Positions 59,168 through 64,000 of a stretch of 64,000 nucleotides of DNA are shown here, piece after piece. Both the position numbers and the translations under genes were made by a program. The stretch covers positions 186,001 to 250,000 of the forward strand of contig NZ_JAEMNV010000009.1 in assembly GCF_016482825.1 (NCBI RefSeq), in the 5' to 3' direction. The notes beneath the pieces were generated by a model, which was not told the DNA's origin, made no database searches, and saw only the letters and a list, made by a program, of their open reading frames with translations. Positions within the stretch are counted from its first letter, which is position 1, and each line of letters starts with the position of its first letter. Source of the stretch: Antrihabitans stalagmiti. Its GTDB lineage: Bacteria; Actinomycetota; Actinomycetes; Mycobacteriales; Mycobacteriaceae.

Positions 59168-60330
59168 TCGGTCCCCATTTCGATAGTCGGCGGGAACGAA
59201 ACGGCGAGATGAAACCCGCGACCACCGCGGTCCGACCCCAGCCGCAACGAACCACCGGCCGCAGCCACACGCTCTCGCAACCCGACCAACCCCGTTCCCT
59301 CGGTGCTGTTGCCGACCCCGCCGTTGCCGACCCCACGTCCGTCGTCGCTGACGTCGATCGAATCGGACGCGACCGTGATCTCGCATCGTCGAGCGTCACT
59401 GTGTCTGACGACGTTCGTCACAGCCTCACGGACGATCCAGCCGAACAGTTCGGCACGCGATCTGTCCATCGGCGGAAGGATGCTCGGCAGCTCGGGCACG
59501 ATGCCTGCAGCCGAAAGGGCAGTCCTGGCGTTTGCCAGCTCGCCGTCGAGCGAGACTTCGCGCAAGCCTCCGACGGTGTCGCGAACACCGGCGAGCGCCT
59601 CGCGTGCGAGCTTCTCGATGTCGGCAAGTTCTGCCTTTGCGCGGACCACGTCGACGTCGATAAGTCGTTGCGCAAGCTCGGTTTTGATGGTGATCACCGT
59701 CAGCGAGTGCCCGAGAATGTCGTGCACGTCCCTGCCTACCCGTAGCCGCTCCTCCGCGACAGCCAGCACCGCGAGTTGTTCTCGCGCAGCGGCGAGGCCC
59801 CGATTTCGAACGATGATCTGGCTGACGCCCCACGCCGCGAACCCGGAGACACCGACTTGAAATGCCAATCCCTCCTGGTGTTCCCAGCCAGAGATCGACA
59901 ACGGCAACAGCAACACAACACCGGCCATCGCAGCCACACAGGGCAGAGCTTGCCGAGTAGGAAGCGTGAAGGCCGCAAGCGCCGAGATGTAGACAGAGAA
60001 GGCAAGGGCGTCGCCGCCGAGCGGCACTGTCGCAGCCGCCATCAGGCCGACCAATGTCCCCAACGCGATCCACACCTCACGCTGCGGCGCCTGCGGCCAC
60101 AACGTGATCGAGTCGGGTGAGGTTCGGAGGCGATAGAACGACGCCATGTACACGATGGCGAACGCGGCGATTAGAACGAGACCGAAGACCTTCGCGACGA
60201 CGTCGTCGAGTGCGATGGCCGTGCCGATCGGATAGACGAGATACAGCAACCACACCCCGGAGAACAGCCAGATCATTCCCGGTCGCGGGGGCGGTGCGAC
60301 CGGGAGCGATCTCGAATCTTCGGCTGTCAT
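59164..60330 (-). CDS. Sensor histidine kinase, NarL/DesK-type
   Basis: 388 residues from ATG at 60330. Five to six membrane helices fill residues about 20-165 (MIWLFSGVWLLYLVYPIGTAIAL through AAWGVSQIIV) with little extracellular loop, as in DesK/LiaS-like kinases that sense membrane state. The dimerisation/phosphoacceptor site is EERLRVGRDVHDILGHSLTVI, with the His in RDVHD near residue 211, and the ATPase part contains EAVTNVVRHSDA near 310 and DDGRGV and GTGLVGLRERV. Operon: ABC ATPase, permease, kinase, regulator. Confidence 0.94.
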   Translation of the reverse strand: MTAEDSRSLPVAPPPRPGMIWLFSGVWLLYLVYPIGTAIALDDVVAKVFGLVLIAAFAIVYMASFYRLRTSPDSITLWPQAPQREVWIALGTLVGLMAAATVPLGGDALAFSVYISALAAFTLPTRQALPCVAAMAGVVLLLPLSISGWEHQEGLAFQVGVSGFAAWGVSQIIVRNRGLAAAREQLAVLAVAEERLRVGRDVHDILGHSLTVITIKTELAQRLIDVDVVRAKAELADIEKLAREALAGVRDTVGGLREVSLDGELANARTALSAAGIVPELPSILPPMDRSRAELFGWIVREAVTNVVRHSDARRCEITVASDSIDVSDDGRGVGNGGVGNSTEGTGLVGLRERVAAAGGSLRLGSDRGGRGFHLAVSFPPTIEMGTE

Positions 60331-61133
60331 CAGACTCGCGCGGTGTCTCGACGGAAGAGGACCATCGCACCGACGGTGAAGAACACGGCCCAGACCAGCA
60401 GGTTCACAACGCCGGCGGCGATGGTCGTCCCGGCCTCGTCGCCGAAGGGCATACGAGCCAGCGTCGCGAGTCCGTAGGTCGGGAAGAACCTCGACACGTC
60501 TTCGAACCATCCCGTGAGTGGCATGAACAGGCCACCTGCGAACGAGAGGATCGCCAGGCCGGGACCGAGAATCTGCATGACGTTCTCCGACGGCAGCAGA
60601 TATCCCATGAACAGGCCGAAGGCGGCGAAGACCAACGAGCCGATCCAGGCGAGTACGAAGCAGGCGATCCAGGCAGTCGTCGTCAGGTGCGCGCCGAGGA
60701 TCCCGCCGACGATGAACACCGCAGCGACCGAGATCAGCCCGAGCACCATGGCAACCACGATCTTGGTCGCGATGTAAGCGGCCGGCCGCAACGGGGTGAG
60801 ACGCAGTTGTCGACTCCAGCCGAGCGCACGCTCGATCGACACCATCGCTCCGCCGCTGGTCGTTGCCAGCATCGCTCCGTAGACCGCCATCGACACCATT
60901 ATGAAGCCGGTGACGTTCCCCGAGCCGTAGGACTCCGTCTTGTAGTCCGACTGCAGACCGAAAATGACGAAGAACAGCGGCGGCATGATCAACGTGAAAA
61001 GGAAGGTTCGGCGATTGCGAAGCATGCGCCGCAGTTCCAATCCGAGGAACGCCGTGCTGAATCCGCCGAGTGCCGGCAGTTCACGTGGGCCAGAAGCCGT
61101 TGCGGTGGTTGGCAATTGCAGTGACGAGGTCAT
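60330..61133 (-). CDS. ABC transporter permease (ABC-2 type)
   Basis: 267 residues. Six membrane helices are visible, the first near residue 43 (FLFTLIMPPLFFVIFGL) and others at about 88-106, 125-150, 155-170 and 180-195, the last near 240. This is the ABC-2 exporter permease fold used for drugs, lipids or polysaccharides. Its ATG lies one base after the ATPase stop and its stop overlaps the kinase start, so the four genes form one translation unit. Export of an antimicrobial or a lipid is likely; the substrate cannot be read. Confidence 0.92.
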   Translation of the reverse strand: MTSSLQLPTTATASGPRELPALGGFSTAFLGLELRRMLRNRRTFLFTLIMPPLFFVIFGLQSDYKTESYGSGNVTGFIMVSMAVYGAMLATTSGGAMVSIERALGWSRQLRLTPLRPAAYIATKIVVAMVLGLISVAAVFIVGGILGAHLTTTAWIACFVLAWIGSLVFAAFGLFMGYLLPSENVMQILGPGLAILSFAGGLFMPLTGWFEDVSRFFPTYGLATLARMPFGDEAGTTIAAGVVNLLVWAVFFTVGAMVLFRRDTARV

Positions 61134-61134
61134 G

Positions 61135-62067
61135 TCAGGCTCCTACGGTGGTCAGGGTGTCGCCGGTCAGGGTGATGAATGCGTCTTCGAGGTTGTGCGA
61201 GACGATTTCGATGTCGGTGGCAGTGGTGCTGTTGAGCAGATACCGCGCGACAGCATCGGAGTTGTTGGAACGCACCAACACTCGGTCGCCGCGTACTTCG
61301 ACGTCGTCGACGCCATCGATGCCGAGCAGACGCATCTGGTCGACACCGGGCAACGTCGCACTGACGACGCGACCCGACGCGAGGTTCTTGATTTCCGCAG
61401 CGCTGCCGTCGGCGACGATGCGACCCTTGCTCACCAGCACGATCCGGTCGGCGTAGGCGTCGGCCTCTTCGAGGTAGTGCGTTGCGAACAGCACGGTCCG
61501 GCCTCGACTCGAGTCCTCCCGCATGGCATTCCAGAATTCGCGTCGACCTTCGACGTCCATGCCTGTGGTCGGTTCGTCGAGGACGATCAGGTCGGGGTTC
61601 GGCAGCAGTGCCAACGCGAAACGAAGCCGTTGCTGCTGGCCACCCGAGCATTTACCGACCATCCGGCTCGCGATGTCGGCGATACCTGCTCTGGCAAGCA
61701 CCTCGGAGACGGGACGCGGGCTCACGAACAGCGCCGAGACAAGGCGGACCGTCTCCTCGACCGTCAGGTCCTTGAGCAGTCCGCCGCTCTGCATCACCGC
61801 GGAGACCATGCCCGACGCAACCGCCGTGGCGGGGTCGCGCCCGAAGATGGATACCTCACCCTCGTCGGGACGCGTGAGCCCGAGCAGCATGTCGATGGTT
61901 GTGGTCTTGCCTGCGCCGTTCGGTCCGAGGAACGCGACGATCTCGCCGGGTTCGATGGTCAGGTCGAGTCCGTTGACCGCTCGCACTCCCGATCCGCCAC
62001 CGACAGCGAAGGTCTTGTGCAGGTTGCGAAGGTCGACGGCTGGTCGAATTTTGCCTGTTCTGGTCAT
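61135..62067 (-). CDS. ABC transporter ATP-binding protein
   Basis: 310 residues. Walker A is FLGPNGAGKTTTIDML near residues 41-56, the Q-loop follows in SAVMQSGGLLKDLTVEE near 88-104, the signature is KCSGGQQQRLRFALALL near 140-156 and Walker B is LIVLDEPTTGMDVEGRR near 162-178, with the H-loop in LFATHYLEEAD near 195. A C-terminal extension of about 85 residues is that of DrrA-type exporters. First gene of the operon with permease, kinase and regulator. Confidence 0.95.
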   Translation of the reverse strand: MTRTGKIRPAVDLRNLHKTFAVGGGSGVRAVNGLDLTIEPGEIVAFLGPNGAGKTTTIDMLLGLTRPDEGEVSIFGRDPATAVASGMVSAVMQSGGLLKDLTVEETVRLVSALFVSPRPVSEVLARAGIADIASRMVGKCSGGQQQRLRFALALLPNPDLIVLDEPTTGMDVEGRREFWNAMREDSSRGRTVLFATHYLEEADAYADRIVLVSKGRIVADGSAAEIKNLASGRVVSATLPGVDQMRLLGIDGVDDVEVRGDRVLVRSNNSDAVARYLLNSTTATDIEIVSHNLEDAFITLTGDTLTTVGA

Positions 62068-62194
62068 AGGACAACTGTCGCGCCGTTTTCGTTCGTGTCC
62101 CTCTGCCGAGCGTCACGATCTGTCCGTGACAACTGTCATGGGTCGCGCGTCGGGTGCGCCTGCCCCCGAACCGCGGACCGGATAGATTCGTCAC

Positions 62195-64000
62195 ATGCCC
62201 ATCGCATCGTCGCCGGCGTCGCGTCGCGTCGCACCGACTCATCGATCCGTAGGTTTTCTCTTCGTTGCCGCGTTGATCGCCTTCCTGTGCCTGCCCGCAA
62301 CCGCATCGGCGGAAAGGCCGTTCCGACTTCCCGAACAGATCAACGACCGCGTTTCGGCGCTGGACCCGACAGCAAAGGGCGAACTCCAGTCCGCGATCGA
62401 CGACCTGTACGACACCCATCGGGTCCGGCTGTGGGTGGTCTACGTCGCCAGTTTCGAGCCGCAGGATCCCGAGGCATGGGCCGCCGCGACCGAACGTGCG
62501 AGCCAACTGTCCGATCGGGACGTGCTGTTGTCCGTCGCGACCGTCGATCAGTCCTACTACCTCTCCTCCCCCGGCCTACCGACCGACATCAGCGATTCCG
62601 AGCTCGAAGACATTCGGGTCAACGCGATCGAACCCGCACTGCGCGAGCAGGATTGGGCCGGTGCGGCGATTGCGGCTGCCGGTGGACTTTCCGATGCGAT
62701 GGGGGCGACGGGCGGTGGCGACGTCGTGAAGGTGCTTGCGGTCGGCGGTGGCGTCATCGCGGTCGGCGCCGGTGGTGTGGTGCTCTATTCACGTCGCAAG
62801 AAGGCACAGCGCCTCGAGGCCGGCACGGCCGCCGCGCGCCAGATCGACCCTAGCGATACGAAAGCGCTTGCAGCCCTTCCCGTCAACGCACTCGATGTGC
62901 GGGCAAAAGAAGTACTCGTCGAAATGGACAATGCGGTTCGCACCAGCACCGAAGAGCTGCAACTAGCCAAGGACGAGTTCGGCGACGAAGCGGCGCGACC
63001 GTTCACCGAAGCGTTCGACAACGCCAACAACGCTCTCGCACAGGCATTTGCGATCCGACAACGTCTCGACGACGACATCCCCGAAACTCCGGAGCAGCGT
63101 CGCGACATGCTCGTCGATCTGATCAGCAACTGCGGCAAGGCAGATCGCGAACTCGACGCGAAGGTCACCGAGTTCGACCAGATGCGCGACCTGCTGATCA
63201 ATGCGAGCAGTCGGCTCGACGGCTTGACCCGCGACATCGTGGAACTCACGGCGCGCGTACCGAACTCGGACGCAACGCTCACCAGCCTCGTCGCCGAGTT
63301 CCCGGCACCGGCCCTGGCTCCGGTCAAGGACAACGTGACGATGACGAAGGACCGACTCGCCTTCGCAGACACGAACGTCACCGCAGCGCGCGAAGCAATC
63401 GCGCTTCCTGCAGGAAAACAGGGTCCGGCGGTCGCGGCGATTCGCGCCGCGGAAGCCGCAGTGGCACAGGCACGTACGCTCCTCGACGCCGTCGATCACG
63501 CTGCAGAGAACATTCGGCACGCGATCGCCACGATCGGCGCCGCCCTCGACGATGCCCGCAAGGACGTCGCGGCGGCCAACGAACTCCTCGGACACGGCGG
63601 TCCCGAACTGGCGAAAACCAAGAACGCAGTCGAAGCTGCCATCGGGCGAGCCGAAGGCATCAAGGACTCCAACCCGCTCGGCGCCTTCAACGAAATCGCT
63701 ACAGCCGACGTCGAACTCGACAAAGCGCTCACGGTTGCACTCGACCGCAAGCAGAATGCCGAGCGGCTGCAGCAGCAGATCGAGCAGGCCATGACGGCCG
63801 CCAGTTCGCAGGTCACAGCGGCGTCCGACTTCATCTCGACCCGTCGCGGCGCCGTCGACGCCGAGGCGCGGACCCGACTGTCGGAAGCGCAGCGTCACCT
63901 CGACGAAGCACAGCGACTTCGCGCGTCGGATCCGTCGAACGCACTTGTCTACGCGCAGTCCGCAGCAGAACTCGGGTCGAGGGCGCTGCGCGCGGCGCAG
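62195..64000 (+). CDS. TPM domain-containing membrane protein (partial, runs off the window)
   Basis: 602 codons open to the window end; the stop is beyond 64000. ATG at 62195. A signal peptide is at residues about 20-40 (VGFLFVAALIAFLCLPATASAERP), the TPM domain at about 45-160 (RLPEQINDRVSALDP, then LLSVATVDQSYYLSS), one membrane helix at about 175-195 (VLAVGGGVIAVGAGGVVLY), and a long alanine-, glutamate- and lysine-rich helical, probably coiled-coil region to the end. From memory, Rv2345 beside dgt in M. tuberculosis has this layout. Role unknown, likely envelope related. It is divergent from the ABC operon. Confidence 0.92.
   Translation, partial: MPIASSPASRRVAPTHRSVGFLFVAALIAFLCLPATASAERPFRLPEQINDRVSALDPTAKGELQSAIDDLYDTHRVRLWVVYVASFEPQDPEAWAAATERASQLSDRDVLLSVATVDQSYYLSSPGLPTDISDSELEDIRVNAIEPALREQDWAGAAIAAAGGLSDAMGATGGGDVVKVLAVGGGVIAVGAGGVVLYSRRKKAQRLEAGTAAARQIDPSDTKALAALPVNALDVRAKEVLVEMDNAVRTSTEELQLAKDEFGDEAARPFTEAFDNANNALAQAFAIRQRLDDDIPETPEQRRDMLVDLISNCGKADRELDAKVTEFDQMRDLLINASSRLDGLTRDIVELTARVPNSDATLTSLVAEFPAPALAPVKDNVTMTKDRLAFADTNVTAAREAIALPAGKQGPAVAAIRAAEAAVAQARTLLDAVDHAAENIRHAIATIGAALDDARKDVAAANELLGHGGPELAKTKNAVEAAIGRAEGIKDSNPLGAFNEIATADVELDKALTVALDRKQNAERLQQQIEQAMTAASSQVTAASDFISTRRGAVDAEARTRLSEAQRHLDEAQRLRASDPSNALVYAQSAAELGSRALRAAQ

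Noticed and set aside
60117-61124. 335-codon plus-strand frame opposite the ABC permease and kinase
   Set aside because: Arg/His/Asp-rich shadow product, with no family and no ribosome-binding site.
1-64000. CRISPR arrays, rRNA genes, insertion sequences or phage structural genes
   Set aside because: No regularly spaced repeats, rRNA-like sequence, transposase/integrase motifs or phage structural proteins were seen.

Overview
The window is GC-rich actinobacterial DNA, most likely from Rhodococcus or a close relative in the Mycobacteriales. The evidence is a GlnR-type box, F420-type enzymes (an LLM-class oxidoreductase and a Ddn-like protein), a mycothiol-dependent-type enzyme, many TetR regulators, ATGA-coupled operons, and a dnaG/dgt/TPM block next to tRNA-Asn that matches, from memory, the M. 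tuberculosis Rv2342-Rv2345 neighbourhood. No rRNA, insertion sequence or CRISPR array was seen.

Region 1 (1-15.9 kb) is a catabolic or lipid-modifying cluster. It holds three flavin monooxygenases of Baeyer-Villiger type (one cut by the window edge), a short-chain dehydrogenase, a diiron-type predicted hydrolase, a saccharopine-dehydrogenase-like protein, a hormone-sensitive-lipase-type esterase, a methyltransferase, an ABC1 kinase-like protein, a KshB-like ferredoxin reductase, an F420 (LLM) enzyme and two TetR paralogues of identical length. Alcohol to ketone to ester to acid plus alcohol is the chemistry the set suggests. A VapC toxin with a beheaded antitoxin sits inside it.

Region 2 (15.9-20 kb) has a divergent pair, a 53-residue membrane protein and an alkylmercury-lyase-like operon (DinB-type enzyme, glutaredoxin, TetR). 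They share three copies of a 14-bp motif. A DoxX-like protein and an SRPBCC protein follow.

Region 3 (20.1-29.1 kb) is a nitrogen-assimilation cluster: XRE-cupin regulator, HutD, FAD oxidoreductase, type III glutamine synthetase/GMAS-like enzyme, the three N-methylglutamate synthase subunits and an M20 carbamoylase/amidohydrolase. A well-formed GlnR box lies upstream of the FAD oxidoreductase, and a multibranched RNA-like element lies between HutD and that gene.

Region 4 (29.6-47.4 kb) is mixed housekeeping and accessory genes: WYL, MerR and TetR regulators with their operators, SDR, MBL hydrolase, tRNA (CAT), a membrane GT-C-like protein, an MFS transporter, CBS protein, old yellow enzyme, serine hydrolase lipoprotein, rhomboid-like protein, SRPBCC proteins, a DUF2236 oxygenase coupled to an AAA protein with a defective Walker A, and an M24 peptidase.

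Region 5 (47.4-54.0 kb) is a less GC-rich accessory island ending at tRNA-Asn. It carries a PD-(D/E)XK-like protein and, convergent to it, a DUF4365 gene and a TPR-PIN gene that look like one reading frame broken at a run of six C. This is the best candidate for an undescribed conflict/defence locus.

Region 6 (54-64 kb) is core: YtxH-like protein, dnaG, dgt, YdcF, an ABC exporter with a NarL/DesK-type two-component system, and the N-terminal part of a TPM-domain protein that runs off the window.
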